From NCBI RefSeq assembly GCF_001808955.1, contig NZ_KV795256.1:258636-322635 (forward strand): a stretch of DNA of 64,000 nucleotides, read 5' to 3'. Source of the DNA: Rothia sp. HMSC078H08 (lineage in GTDB: Bacteria > Actinomycetota > Actinomycetes > Actinomycetales > Micrococcaceae). Positions 26,984-36,569 of the stretch are shown one piece after another. Numbering within the stretch: position 1 is the stretch's first letter; each line of letters opens with the position of its first letter. A model generated the notes under the pieces. The model did not search any database and had not been told where the DNA came from. It saw only the letters and a program-made list of their open reading frames with translations. Made by a program: the position numbers and the translations under genes.

Positions 26984-28630
26984 CTAACGGGTCACCGGTA
27001 CGCGCGGGGCAGACACGTCATAGACGGTCACCTTCTGCGTCTGTGTCTCGGAAGATTTCTCCTCCTGAGCACGTTTGGCAATAGCCTGGCGCAGGGAAAG
27101 CAGGACCTTAGCCTTTAACTCGCTCTCTTCAGCGGTTCCCCACTGCACCGTAGTATTATCCCTCAAGGTTAGAGTGATACTTGAGGTTGATGTAGCGCCG
27201 GCTTCCTTAACCTGAGCTAGAAGCTCAGAGGGCATCGCCGAAAGCGCGGTAGAAATAGTGCGGAACTCAGCCGAAGTCTGCGGGTCATCACCGCTGAAAC
27301 GAACCAGCGGTACCGAGGTATCGGGCTGAGTCGCCGACTCCAGAAGGCTCACACCATCGCTATCAACAGTATGGTACGTATCGCCCTGCTTCACAACCGC
27401 AACCGCGGTACGCTCCTTCAGAGTCACCACCAGCTCATGCGGCGGACGGCTCTCCACCTGCACGCTACGAATCACATTATCCTGCCCGAGCAGCTCACGC
27501 ACCTTCTTCTCATCGATGCGAGTGAGCGGAACGCCGCGCAGAGGCTCAAGCTTCTGCTCCACCTGGGTGGTTTCCAGCAGGGATGTGCCGCGCACCGTAA
27601 TCTTCTGAGTCGCCAACAGGGGCGAGAAGAAGACCAGCACCACATACAACACCGCGATAATAGCCAGTGCCGAAGCGGTGTACAGCAGCTTACGGGCACG
27701 AGTCAGAGGCGCACGCTCCTTACGGGGGCGCTCCTCAGCACGCAGACCGTCCAGACCCGGATCCTGACGCAGACGCTCACGGTGAGCCTGACGGCTCGCA
27801 CGCTCGCGCTCCTTCTCAATCTCCGCGGCGCGCTGCTGCTCACGCTCGGCACGCCAACGACCAAAACGACTCGTGGGGCGAGGCTCTTCAACAGCCTTCT
27901 CCCCCGCCTTATCGGCGCGTTCCTCAGCCTTCTGAGCGGCAGACTCTTCGCGAGATTCAACAGAATCGGCAGAAGACTTCTTGTCAGAACTCTTCTGAGT
28001 AGCCTTCTGATCGGCTACTTCCTTTTCTGCGCTCTTCACCGACTGCGAGGATGCAGGCTGAGCAGAGGCACCCTTGGCGGATGAAGTCTTCGACGAAGAA
28101 TCCTCAAACGCCTCAACATCAAACAGCTCAGGCGCGTGCTCAACCTCAGACACGGTACGACCGGTCATCAGCGCAGAACGCACCGAATCCTTCAAAGACT
28201 GCGCCGAAGAATGAACCGCCGCAGCGCTCTTGGACGCCGAAGAATCAGCACCGTTCTGGCTGTGCGACTTATGCACCACCGGCTTACGCGGCATGTGGCG
28301 AACAGAGCTCGAAGGCTGAGTAGCGGCAGACTGGGCAGAAGCCTCCGAGGATGCAACCTCGACAGGCTTCACGGCGTCCACAGACTTCATAGCTTCCGAG
28401 GGCTTTGCAGTCCCAGTAGCTTCTGCGCTCTTCACAACCTGAGGCTGGGTGGCCTGCGGCTGAGTCAGCTGAGACTGCGCAGATTCAGCCTGCACAGACT
28501 CAGATTTCTTAGCCTCAACCTGCGCATTCTCAGCTACCTGCTGGGCGCGCAAACGAGCACGCGAACGCGGAGCCTTCGGCGCGCGCGAGGAGGAATGCCC
28601 CTCCGAAGAGAGACCAGAACTCATCGGCAC
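26984..28630 (-). CDS. ftsQ: Cell division protein FtsQ/DivIB with a long disordered N-terminus
   Basis: 548 residues from the GTG at 28630, chosen because GGAGG lies 8 nt upstream; an ATG two codons later is the alternative. Residues 1-305 are low-complexity (Ser, Ala, Gln, Lys, Glu), ending in an Arg/Glu-rich stretch. One membrane segment follows at about 312-333 (LLYTASALAIIAVLYVVLVF), then the extracytoplasmic POTRA domain (TQKITVRGTSLLETTQVEQ ... VRELLGQDNVIRSVQVES) and the beta domain. FtsQ bridges early and late divisome proteins together with FtsL. Most FtsQ cytoplasmic tails are tens to about a hundred residues, so this one is unusually long. It starts 3 bp after the murC stop. Confidence 0.92.
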   Translation of the reverse strand: MPMSSGLSSEGHSSSRAPKAPRSRARLRAQQVAENAQVEAKKSESVQAESAQSQLTQPQATQPQVVKSAEATGTAKPSEAMKSVDAVKPVEVASSEASAQSAATQPSSSVRHMPRKPVVHKSHSQNGADSSASKSAAAVHSSAQSLKDSVRSALMTGRTVSEVEHAPELFDVEAFEDSSSKTSSAKGASAQPASSQSVKSAEKEVADQKATQKSSDKKSSADSVESREESAAQKAEERADKAGEKAVEEPRPTSRFGRWRAEREQQRAAEIEKERERASRQAHRERLRQDPGLDGLRAEERPRKERAPLTRARKLLYTASALAIIAVLYVVLVFFSPLLATQKITVRGTSLLETTQVEQKLEPLRGVPLTRIDEKKVRELLGQDNVIRSVQVESRPPHELVVTLKERTAVAVVKQGDTYHTVDSDGVSLLESATQPDTSVPLVRFSGDDPQTSAEFRTISTALSAMPSELLAQVKEAGATSTSSITLTLRDNTTVQWGTAEESELKAKVLLSLRQAIAKRAQEEKSSETQTQKVTVYDVSAPRVPVTR

Positions 28631-28633
28631 AGC

Positions 28634-30133
28634 CTAAGCCTCCGACTTCTTCGACTCGCCACCGTGACGGATTTCCAGGGACTCCAGCAGACGCGCACCC
28701 AAAGCGGTCACATCGCCAGCGCCAACGGTCATCACAATATCGCCATCCTGAGCGCACGTCACAATATCCTCAATAGCGTCCTCAGCGGTAGCGTAACGAA
28801 CCTCAGAGAAACCAGCACCGGTAATCAGCTCACTGGTCACACCCTCAATCGGCAGCTCACGAGCCGGGTAAATATCCAGAACATGAGCACGGTCAGCCAT
28901 CGACAGAGCCTGCGCGAACTCCTTCGCGAACTCGCGAGTACGAGAGAACAGATGCGGCTGGAAAATCACGTACAGGTTGTGGCCATCAGCCACGGTACGG
29001 CCGGTCTCCAGGGCACGGAAGACCTCGGTCGGGTGGTGCGCATAATCATCAAAGACCTTCACGCCAGCAACCTCACCACGCAGAGTGAAGCGGCGGTCAG
29101 CGCCCACAAACTCAGCCAGTGCACGAGCAATATCAGCAGCCTCGTAACCAGAAATCAACGCCGAGGCAAAAGCAGCCGAAGCGTTCAGCTGGTTATGAAT
29201 ACCGGGCACCTTCAGAGCAAGATCCTGCTCGCCTTCATAACGCACACCGCGGCACTCAAAAGACCAGGACAGATGCGAAGAAGAGGAAGAACCCGCACTG
29301 GTAATCTCGCTAATGCGCAGGTCAGCATCCTCAGACTCACCGTAGGTCACCACGGGCACACCCGCCGCACGAGAACGAGCCGCCAAATCAGCCGCACCCG
29401 CATCATCAGCGCAGGTCACCACAACACCGTTAGGAGACAGCGAACCCACAAAACGGTTGAACGCCTCAAAGACACGCTCATCGGTCTCATAGAAATCCAG
29501 GTGGTCCGGCTCAACGTTCGTCACCACAGCAATAGCCGGGCGGTAACGCACAAACGAGCCGTCCGATTCATCAGCCTCAGCCACAAAAATCGACTCCGGG
29601 CCCTGAGCACCCAGGTGAGCGTTCGTGCCGCGACCAGCAATCACGGTGCCCACCGCAAACGACGGGTCAGCACCCAGCTGATCAAACATCACAGAAATCA
29701 TCGAGCTGGTCGTGCTCTTACCGTGAGTACCGGCAACAGCAACCACCTGAGACTCACCCATCACAGCGGCAAGCGCCTCAGAACGGTGCAGCACACGCAG
29801 ACCCTGCGCACGAGCGGCAACAAGCTCCGGGTTATCCTCACGAATCGCAGTAGAAATCACCACGGTATCAACATCCACAATATTCTCAGCCTGCTGAGGA
29901 ACACCCACACGAGCACCCGCAGCACGCAAAGACTCAACAGTAGCCGACTCGGCACGATCCGAACCGCTCACCGTCACGCCAGCCTGCAGCATCAGAGCGG
30001 CAATAGCGCTCATACCCGCGCCACCAATACCGATGAAGTGTACACGGCCCAACTCGCTCATCTTCGCACGCTCAGGGAACGGCGGGTTCAGCGGTGCAGG
30101 CAACACCATCTCAAGATTCATCAATTCAGTCAT
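28634..30133 (-). CDS. murC: UDP-N-acetylmuramate--L-alanine ligase
   Basis: 499 residues. MurC adds L-alanine to UDP-MurNAc in the cytosol. It has the N-terminal Rossmann motif VHFIGIGGAGMSAIA, the ATP-binding AVAGTHGKSTTSSM, EADESDGSFVRY, and the C-terminal DDYAHHPTEV. The ATG at 30133 overlaps the murG stop by one base, suggesting translational coupling. An ATG 24 codons later (MSELGRVHFIG) matches the usual MurC start and is an alternative. Part of the dcw operon. Confidence 0.96.
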   Translation of the reverse strand: MTELMNLEMVLPAPLNPPFPERAKMSELGRVHFIGIGGAGMSAIAALMLQAGVTVSGSDRAESATVESLRAAGARVGVPQQAENIVDVDTVVISTAIREDNPELVAARAQGLRVLHRSEALAAVMGESQVVAVAGTHGKSTTSSMISVMFDQLGADPSFAVGTVIAGRGTNAHLGAQGPESIFVAEADESDGSFVRYRPAIAVVTNVEPDHLDFYETDERVFEAFNRFVGSLSPNGVVVTCADDAGAADLAARSRAAGVPVVTYGESEDADLRISEITSAGSSSSSHLSWSFECRGVRYEGEQDLALKVPGIHNQLNASAAFASALISGYEAADIARALAEFVGADRRFTLRGEVAGVKVFDDYAHHPTEVFRALETGRTVADGHNLYVIFQPHLFSRTREFAKEFAQALSMADRAHVLDIYPARELPIEGVTSELITGAGFSEVRYATAEDAIEDIVTCAQDGDIVMTVGAGDVTALGARLLESLEIRHGGESKKSEA

Positions 30134-31233
30134 TACTTCTCAGCTGCCTTCAATACTGCTTCAGCCATAACGCGCGCCGCGTCACGGATACCAAGTTCAT
30201 ACGCCGCAGCGCCCATACGCTCCAGCTCCTCCGGGTTCGCCATAAGAGCCGGAATTTCACGGGCAAACCACTCACCGGTGACCTCTGCATCCTTCACCAG
30301 CAGAGCCGCAGACGCCTCCACCAGAGAACGAGCATTCAGAGCCTGCTCACCATTACCAATGGGAAGCGGCACAAAAATCGCGGGAACACCCACCGCAGCA
30401 ACCTCACTGACGGTCGCCGCGCCCGAACGCACCAGCAGAAGATCAGCGGCAGCGTACACATCCTGCATGCCATTGCTGAACTCAATCTGACGGTAATTCG
30501 GCGCGCTCAACGGCTCACCATTCTTATCCAGAACAGCCTTACCCTTACCGGTAATATGCAGAATCTGGAAGTCCCACTCCGCAAAGTGATCACGGCACGC
30601 CGCCACCGCATTGTTCAGGCTCTGCGCACCCAGCGAACCACCGGTCACAATCACGGTCGGCTTCTGCGGGTCCAGACCCAGGTTACGGCGAGCCTTCGAA
30701 CGATGCGCCTCACGGTTCAGGTATGCAATTTCATCCTTCATCGGCATGCCCACCAGGGTTGCACGCGGGAAAGGAGTATTAGGGAACGCCACGCCGGTGA
30801 ACTTCGCGAACGTACCACCCAGGCGGTTCGCCAAACCGGGCTTCGCATTCGCCTCATGAATCACCACGGGAATCTTAGCGCTCAACGCAGACAAATACGC
30901 CGGCGGGCACACATAGCCACCCACGCCAACGACCACATCCGCATCTACATCCTTGAGGATGCGGCGGGTCTTCGACAGGCCACCAAAGAACTTAGCGGGG
31001 AAAGCGAAAGCGGCACGGTTAATGCTACGGGGGAACGCCGCACGAGGGATGAACTCAATATCGAAACCAGCTGCCGGAACCAGCTCGGCTTCCATCTTGT
31101 CGGCGGTGCCCAGCATCAGGATCTTAGCGTTCGGCTCAAGGTCACGAATCGCACGCGCAATCGCGAGCATCGGATTAATATGACCGGCGGTACCACCACC
31201 GGCGAAGACTATAGAGGGCGCCTTCTTCGTCAT
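30133..31233 (-). CDS. murG: UDP-GlcNAc transferase (lipid II synthase)
   Basis: 366 residues from the ATG at 31233, which has GGGAGAAAG upstream; an ATG 18 bp earlier overlaps that site. MurG converts lipid I to lipid II at the inner face of the membrane. The N-terminal IVFAGGGTAGHINPMLAIA and the VIVTGGSLGAQSLNNAV and LLLVRSGAATVSEVAAVGVPAIFVPLP segments are diagnostic. It lies between ftsW and murC, and its stop overlaps the murC start. Confidence 0.96.
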   Translation of the reverse strand: MTKKAPSIVFAGGGTAGHINPMLAIARAIRDLEPNAKILMLGTADKMEAELVPAAGFDIEFIPRAAFPRSINRAAFAFPAKFFGGLSKTRRILKDVDADVVVGVGGYVCPPAYLSALSAKIPVVIHEANAKPGLANRLGGTFAKFTGVAFPNTPFPRATLVGMPMKDEIAYLNREAHRSKARRNLGLDPQKPTVIVTGGSLGAQSLNNAVAACRDHFAEWDFQILHITGKGKAVLDKNGEPLSAPNYRQIEFSNGMQDVYAAADLLLVRSGAATVSEVAAVGVPAIFVPLPIGNGEQALNARSLVEASAALLVKDAEVTGEWFAREIPALMANPEELERMGAAAYELGIRDAARVMAEAVLKAAEK

Positions 31234-31296
31234 AGGTCTTTCTCCCAACACATCGGTACAGCATCATTTTACGCTATAGCGCCTGTTCAACAGAGC

Positions 31297-31334
31297 GCCC
31301 CCGCCGTTGAGCTAGGACTCAACGGCGAGGGCGT
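31297..31334 (-). terminator. Hairpin between ftsW and murG
   Basis: A stem of about 16 bp (CGCCCCCGCCGTTGAG / CTCAACGGCGAGGGCG, one mismatch) has no U-run. It could be an attenuator or an RNA-stabilising structure between ftsW and murG. Confidence 0.45.
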
Positions 31335-31444
31335 TATCTCTTATTCAGCGCATATTCATCACCGGCGGCAGCGCAATCCACAGCCCCGCTCCCCCGAACG
31401 CTAGCTCTCACGATGCCGACTGTACGGGGTGGGTTCCGCTGGGT

Positions 31445-33622
31445 TTAGCTCTGCTTGCGGGTGCCCCGCTGAGCCGAGTTCCGAGCCGTGCCCTGAGCCG
31501 GACGTTGCTGAGCGCCGTTCTTCGGAGCGCTCTTTGCCTGCGCATTCTGTCGCGGCGCTGCCTGACGCTGAGCACTCTGTCGAGGGTTACCCTGTCGCTG
31601 GGCACGACGCTGACGATCCTCAGGATGCAACGGCTGCAGACCCGCAGGCAGCGAACCCGACGGACGGTGCTGCGCGCTACGGGGCTGGGCGCCACGAGTC
31701 TGGGCACCGCGAGGCTGCTGCACTCGCTTCTGCGCGGCGGGCTGCTGAGCGGTACGAGGCTGAGCAGCAGGCTGCTGAGCGGTACGGGGCTGAGCAGTAC
31801 GAGGCTGAGCAGGCTTACCCTGTGCCGCTCGAGCAGAGGCAGTACTCTTCTGGGCAACACGAGCCTGCTGACCGGTACGAGGCTGAGCGGGAGCCTTCTG
31901 CGGAGCTGCCTTCTTCGGTGCAGGCTTCTGCGGGGCAGGTTTCTGCGAGGCCTTCTGTTTCTGAGCTTCAGCCTTCTGCTCCGCCTTCACACGGGCAGCT
32001 TCCTCACGAGCCAGACGTGCCTCCTCACGAGCACGACGAGCCTCTTCTCGAGCCTGCGCCGCCTCCCGGCGAGCCTGTTCCTCCTCGCGACGAGCCTGCT
32101 CCCGAGCCTGGCGCTCCTGCTCCTTCCGCTGCTCACGAGCTATACGAGACAACTCACGCTGCTGATCCGGCGCAAAACCCAACCAGCGGCGCAACGTACT
32201 CTCCGGACCGAAAACAACCTTCAAAGGATTATGTTCCTTCATCAGGTGGCCACCGGCAGCCGCACGAGCTGCCTCCTCCTGATTCAGCACAATCTGCAAC
32301 GGCGTACGACGCTGCCAATCAGCATTCGCACGACGAACCTCACGCACGCTCTGAGTCTCAATATTCGACGGTGCCGTCGCGCCACGCAACGGAGTCTGCC
32401 GCGCAAACGCCAACAACAAACCCGCCGCAAACAACGAAGACAACAGCGACGAACCACCATAGGAGACAAACGGCAGAGGCACACCAATCACCGGCAAAAT
32501 ACGGGACACCATGCCCATATTGATAATCGCCTGAGAAGTCAGCCAAATCATGATGCCGCCCGTAGCCAAACGCACCAGCGGGTCAGTAGTGCGCAGCATA
32601 ATACGCACCGCACAATACACCAGGCCCGCATACAGCAGCAGAACCGCCAGCGTACCCAGCAGGCCCAGCTCCTCACCAATAATGGCGAAAATATAGTCGT
32701 TATGCGCCTCAGCCAAGTAGTTGTACTTCTGACGCGACTGGCCCAGGCCAACACCCAAGAAGCCGCCGGTCGTCAGCGCCACCTCACCAGAATTCGCCTG
32801 GTCACAGTTAGCGTTCGTGCACGAGCCCCAAACACCGAAAATACGAGCCACACGGTTCGCGCTACTGAGAACGCCCACCAGCGCCAACGCCGCAAACGCG
32901 CCGCCAATCTTCAGCAGCGAGCTACGAGAAGCGCCCGCCAGCCACATCATGCCCACAAAGATGAAGCCGTACACCATGGCGGTACCCATATCACCGCCGA
33001 GCATAATCAGCAGCACCAGGGCACCCACACCATAAATCGAGGGGAACAGAGTACGCCAAATACTGCGAGAAATATCGCCGTGGCGGCTGTACACCCATGC
33101 CAGCCACATAATAATCGCCAGCTTCGAAAACTCCGACGGCTGAATCTGCACGCCGCCGGGGAATTTCAACCAGTTACGGTTACCGTTCACCTCAACGCCA
33201 ACGACCACCACAGCAAGCTGCATGACCAACGCGGCAATCAGCATCGCGTTCACCACAAACTTCTTGTGGTAGACACCCACCGGGATGCGCGTAATACCCG
33301 CCATCGCAATCACGCCAAGAACCAAGAACATGACCTGCGACGAAACCTGCGAGAACGGCGACTGGCCCTGAGAAATCATGGTGACGCTCGAGGCCGACAG
33401 CACCATAATGCAGCCAAAAATAGCCAGACCCAAGGTGGTGATCAGCAGCATCACCGGCACATCCCACAGGTCAGCCTTCAAACCACGACGGTACAGCCTA
33501 TCGGCACGAGCACGGAACGGCGCAGAGAAATCCTCCCAACCGGCTCGCAAAGACGCCCAACGACCACTCGCGGTCGAACGCGCCGAAGAAGCCGAACGCT
33601 CCGAAGATGCGCTGGTACTCAC
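31445..33622 (-). CDS. ftsW: Peptidoglycan polymerase FtsW with a long basic C-terminal extension
   Basis: 725 residues from the GTG at 33622, chosen because AGGAGGG precedes it; longer open frame upstream has no ribosome site and overlaps the gap to murD. Residues 50-440 are a SEDS membrane domain with about ten helices. Signatures include VMLITTLGLAIFGCIMVLSAS, GNRNWLKFPGGVQIQPSEFSKL, GGDMGTAMVYG and GVPLPFVSYGGSS. FtsW polymerises septal glycan with FtsI. From about 485 an Arg/Glu/Ala coiled coil runs to about 575, followed by a very basic Gln/Ala/Pro/Arg tail to 725 with repeats such as PRTAQ. FtsW proteins usually end within 30-100 residues of the last helix. Confidence 0.93.
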   Translation of the reverse strand: MSTSASSERSASSARSTASGRWASLRAGWEDFSAPFRARADRLYRRGLKADLWDVPVMLLITTLGLAIFGCIMVLSASSVTMISQGQSPFSQVSSQVMFLVLGVIAMAGITRIPVGVYHKKFVVNAMLIAALVMQLAVVVVGVEVNGNRNWLKFPGGVQIQPSEFSKLAIIMWLAWVYSRHGDISRSIWRTLFPSIYGVGALVLLIMLGGDMGTAMVYGFIFVGMMWLAGASRSSLLKIGGAFAALALVGVLSSANRVARIFGVWGSCTNANCDQANSGEVALTTGGFLGVGLGQSRQKYNYLAEAHNDYIFAIIGEELGLLGTLAVLLLYAGLVYCAVRIMLRTTDPLVRLATGGIMIWLTSQAIINMGMVSRILPVIGVPLPFVSYGGSSLLSSLFAAGLLLAFARQTPLRGATAPSNIETQSVREVRRANADWQRRTPLQIVLNQEEAARAAAGGHLMKEHNPLKVVFGPESTLRRWLGFAPDQQRELSRIAREQRKEQERQAREQARREEEQARREAAQAREEARRAREEARLAREEAARVKAEQKAEAQKQKASQKPAPQKPAPKKAAPQKAPAQPRTGQQARVAQKSTASARAAQGKPAQPRTAQPRTAQQPAAQPRTAQQPAAQKRVQQPRGAQTRGAQPRSAQHRPSGSLPAGLQPLHPEDRQRRAQRQGNPRQSAQRQAAPRQNAQAKSAPKNGAQQRPAQGTARNSAQRGTRKQS

Positions 33623-33771
33623 ATGCCCTCCTATAGGCCTCAACTGCCACGGATTCGTCGTGGCGACTACACGAAAAAGGTTCAGGGGTGGGACACCATT
33701 ACCATCCCACCCCCGAGAAGAACCCGCAAAAAGCACCCCGGTCACCCGAGACGCCCCCTGCAGGTAGCGTC

Positions 33772-35358
33772 CTAAGAGTCTGCCAGCTGGGCGGCAACAG
33801 CGTTCGCAAACGCATCACCGCGCACCGCATAATTCTTGAACTGGTCCATCGACGCAGACGCGGGAGCCATCAGCACGGTATCGCCCGGATGCGCCAGCTC
33901 AGCAGCCTTCGCAACGGCCGCGTTCATCACGGCAATGCCGTCCGAAGAATCAGCCACAGCGGCGGTCATATTGTAGGTCGGAACCTGCGGAGCGTGGTTA
34001 GCCAACGCCGATTTCAACGCCGCAGTATCAGTACCGATAATCAGTACAGCCTTCAGGCGCTGAGCGTGAGCAGCAATCAGCTCATCGTACTCAACGCCCT
34101 TCGACAGACCACCGGCAATCCACACCAGCGAGGGGTAACCGCTCATCGACGCATTCGCGGCGTGAGGATTCGTAGCCTTCGAATCGTTCACCCACATGAT
34201 GTCGTTCGCATAACCCACCAGCTGGTTGCGGTGCGCACCGGTCTTGAAGGAACGCAGGCCAGCGCCCACAGCCTTCGGGTCAATATCAGCCGCACGGCAC
34301 AGCGCCGCAGCCGCCAGAGCGTTCTCCACGGTATGCTTCGCGGGCATCTTACCGGGTGCCGGAGCCAAATCCTCCAGAACCGCCAGCTCGTACGCCTCGT
34401 TGTAACGGTTCTTCAAGAAGGCGCGGTCCACCATGATGTCCTCAGCCAAGCCGAGCATAGACACGGCAGGCATCTCAGTGGAGCTAAAACCAATCGCGCG
34501 AGCGCCCTCAATGACGTCCGCGTTCTCGACCATGCGCAGGGTGTCTACGTGGTCGGTGTTGAAGATGCAAGCAACCTGAGTGTGCTCGTACACGCGAGCC
34601 TTATCAGCCTTGTAGCCGTCGAAGGAGCCGTGCCAGTCCACGTGATCCTCAGCGATGTTCAGAACCACCGAAGCGTACGGGGACATCGAGTAGGTCCAGT
34701 GCAGCTGGAAGCTCGACAGCTCCACCGCGAAGAACTCGTAGGGCTCATCGTCGGCAATCGCGTACACGATGGGCATGCCCACATTACCGACCTGAATAGC
34801 CTTCTTACCGGCAGCCTTCAGGATGGAATCGACCATGCCCACGGTGGTGGTCTTGCCGTTCGTGCCGGTTAGGCACAGCCACTTGGGGGTCGGGCGGTCG
34901 CTGCGCTCATTCAGGCGCCACGCCAGCTCCACATCGCCCCAAATCTGGATGCGACGCTCATACGCGTCCAGCATGACCGGGTGGTCGGGACGCACACCCG
35001 GGGAGGTCACCACAAGCTCGGGTTCCTGACCGTCCACCGGGGGCAGTGCACGCATGTGCTCGGGACCGAACAGGCCCTCAACATTGCCGTAGGCGTTAGC
35101 GTACAGGTCAATGCGTTCACGCTTCTCCGGGGTATCAGCCCCGTCGATGACAACAATATGTGCACCCAGCTGGGCGAGCACATCGGTCACGGCGTCGCCG
35201 CTGGTACCCATGCCCACCACGACCACGCGCAGGTTACCCCAGGGGGCACCCCAGTGAGTCAGCTCCGCGAGGCGCTCGTTCTCATACACCGGGTTCACCG
35301 CAATAGCGGCGGCGTTCGCTTCAATGCGAGCTGTATCCGGCTGTTCATTAGTTGACAT
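33772..35358 (-). CDS. murD: UDP-N-acetylmuramoylalanine--D-glutamate ligase
   Basis: 528 residues. MurD adds D-glutamate to UDP-MurNAc-L-Ala. The N-terminal VVVVGMGTSGDAVTDVLAQLG nucleotide-sugar site, the ATP-binding CLTGTNGKTTTVGMVDSI, NIAEDHVDWHGSFDGYKADK and WVNDSKATNPHAANASM blocks are all present. An unusual 30-residue extension precedes the first domain. The ATG overlaps the mraY stop by one base, indicating coupling within the dcw operon. Confidence 0.96.
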   Translation of the reverse strand: MSTNEQPDTARIEANAAAIAVNPVYENERLAELTHWGAPWGNLRVVVVGMGTSGDAVTDVLAQLGAHIVVIDGADTPEKRERIDLYANAYGNVEGLFGPEHMRALPPVDGQEPELVVTSPGVRPDHPVMLDAYERRIQIWGDVELAWRLNERSDRPTPKWLCLTGTNGKTTTVGMVDSILKAAGKKAIQVGNVGMPIVYAIADDEPYEFFAVELSSFQLHWTYSMSPYASVVLNIAEDHVDWHGSFDGYKADKARVYEHTQVACIFNTDHVDTLRMVENADVIEGARAIGFSSTEMPAVSMLGLAEDIMVDRAFLKNRYNEAYELAVLEDLAPAPGKMPAKHTVENALAAAALCRAADIDPKAVGAGLRSFKTGAHRNQLVGYANDIMWVNDSKATNPHAANASMSGYPSLVWIAGGLSKGVEYDELIAAHAQRLKAVLIIGTDTAALKSALANHAPQVPTYNMTAAVADSSDGIAVMNAAVAKAAELAHPGDTVLMAPASASMDQFKNYAVRGDAFANAVAAQLADS

Positions 35359-36563
35359 TAGTGAATCACTCCAGAAGTCTGCGAGAACCAGTCACCGAAG
35401 AACAGCGCCAGGGCAACGAGCACGCAGAGGGCGTTAACAACCCAGAGGCGGAACACGGAGTTCACTTCGCCGCTGCTGACGGTACCGGGGGCAATGCCTC
35501 GCTTATCAATTGAGTATTTGCCGTTGACGCCGACCTTCTCCATGTGGTGGTGGAAGGGGGTCATACGGAAGTAACGGTGCGCGTGCAGGGGCTTCTCCCC
35601 CGCCGCGACCGAACGCTTACGGCTGGTCTTGAACACGAACTTCTGCACAATCACGGAGAACACTTCCAGCACCGGGATCAGGGCGATGACCAGCAGGAGC
35701 AGCTCGGTGCGGGTGAACAGCGCGAAGGCAACCATTGCGCCGCCCAGTGCCAGGGAGCCGGAGTCGCCCATGAAAATCTGTGCCTTCGACACGTTCCACC
35801 AGAGGAAGCCAGCCAGCGAACCCACCAGGGAGGCGGCAATCAGCGCCAGCGAACCGGGGTCGCGCACATCGTAGCAGGCGGTGCCGGCACCAGCGGAGCA
35901 GGCGTGCACGTACTGCCAGATGCTGATGGTCAGGTAGCCGGAGAAGATGGTCATCATGATGCCGCCAGCCAGGCCGTCCAGACCATCGGTGAAGTTCACG
36001 GCGTTCGTGCCGGACAGGGAGATGAGGGTAATCCAACCAACCAGCAGGATGGAGCCGAAGACCGCGCCCGCCGCGAACAGGTCGATGGGCAGGTCACGCA
36101 CGAACGAGATAGCGGTCGACGCCGGACGAGCACCCGACTCGTTCGGGAACTGGAACGCCAGGTAGGCAAAGGGCAGGGTCACACCCAGCAGGCCGATGGT
36201 CTTCTGCTTCTCGGTCAGACCCTCGTTGCCCTTATTGCGGAACTTCATGATGTCGTCCGCCGCGCCCACACCGAGCATGCCCAGGGTGAAGGCGATGGTC
36301 AGCCACGCGGTAGCGGTCGGTACCGGCGCGGTACCAAAGAGCAGTGCGCTCACCGCCAGGGTCAAGAAGTAGGCGAGAATCGCCGCGGGGATGAAAATCA
36401 GACCCGCCATGGTGGGGGTACCCGCCTTGTACTGGTGGGCTGCCGGGCCTTCCTCACGGATGAGCTGGCCAAGCTTGAGGGACTTCATCTTCTTGATGAA
36501 CACCGGCAGCGCGGTGAGGGAGATGAGGAATCCGAAGATTCCAGCAATCAGCACGGTAATCAT
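35358..36563 (-). CDS. mraY: Phospho-MurNAc-pentapeptide translocase
   Basis: 401 residues and about ten membrane helices. MraY makes lipid I from UDP-MurNAc-pentapeptide and undecaprenyl phosphate. Signatures: KAGTPTMAGLIFI, DDIMKFRNK (near 125), NFTDGLDGLAGG, GDSGSLALGG and HAHRYFRMTPFHHHMEKVG. It is somewhat longer than the 320-370 residues of most MraY owing to extended loops. GAAGGGTAG lies before the ATG, 6 bp after the murF stop. Confidence 0.97.
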   Translation of the reverse strand: MITVLIAGIFGFLISLTALPVFIKKMKSLKLGQLIREEGPAAHQYKAGTPTMAGLIFIPAAILAYFLTLAVSALLFGTAPVPTATAWLTIAFTLGMLGVGAADDIMKFRNKGNEGLTEKQKTIGLLGVTLPFAYLAFQFPNESGARPASTAISFVRDLPIDLFAAGAVFGSILLVGWITLISLSGTNAVNFTDGLDGLAGGIMMTIFSGYLTISIWQYVHACSAGAGTACYDVRDPGSLALIAASLVGSLAGFLWWNVSKAQIFMGDSGSLALGGAMVAFALFTRTELLLLVIALIPVLEVFSVIVQKFVFKTSRKRSVAAGEKPLHAHRYFRMTPFHHHMEKVGVNGKYSIDKRGIAPGTVSSGEVNSVFRLWVVNALCVLVALALFFGDWFSQTSGVIH

Positions 36564-36569
36564 AAAGCG

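Noticed and set aside
31505..33775. Plus-strand open frame of 756 codons over ftsW
   Set aside because: Antisense shadow; the minus-strand frame encodes clear FtsW motifs.
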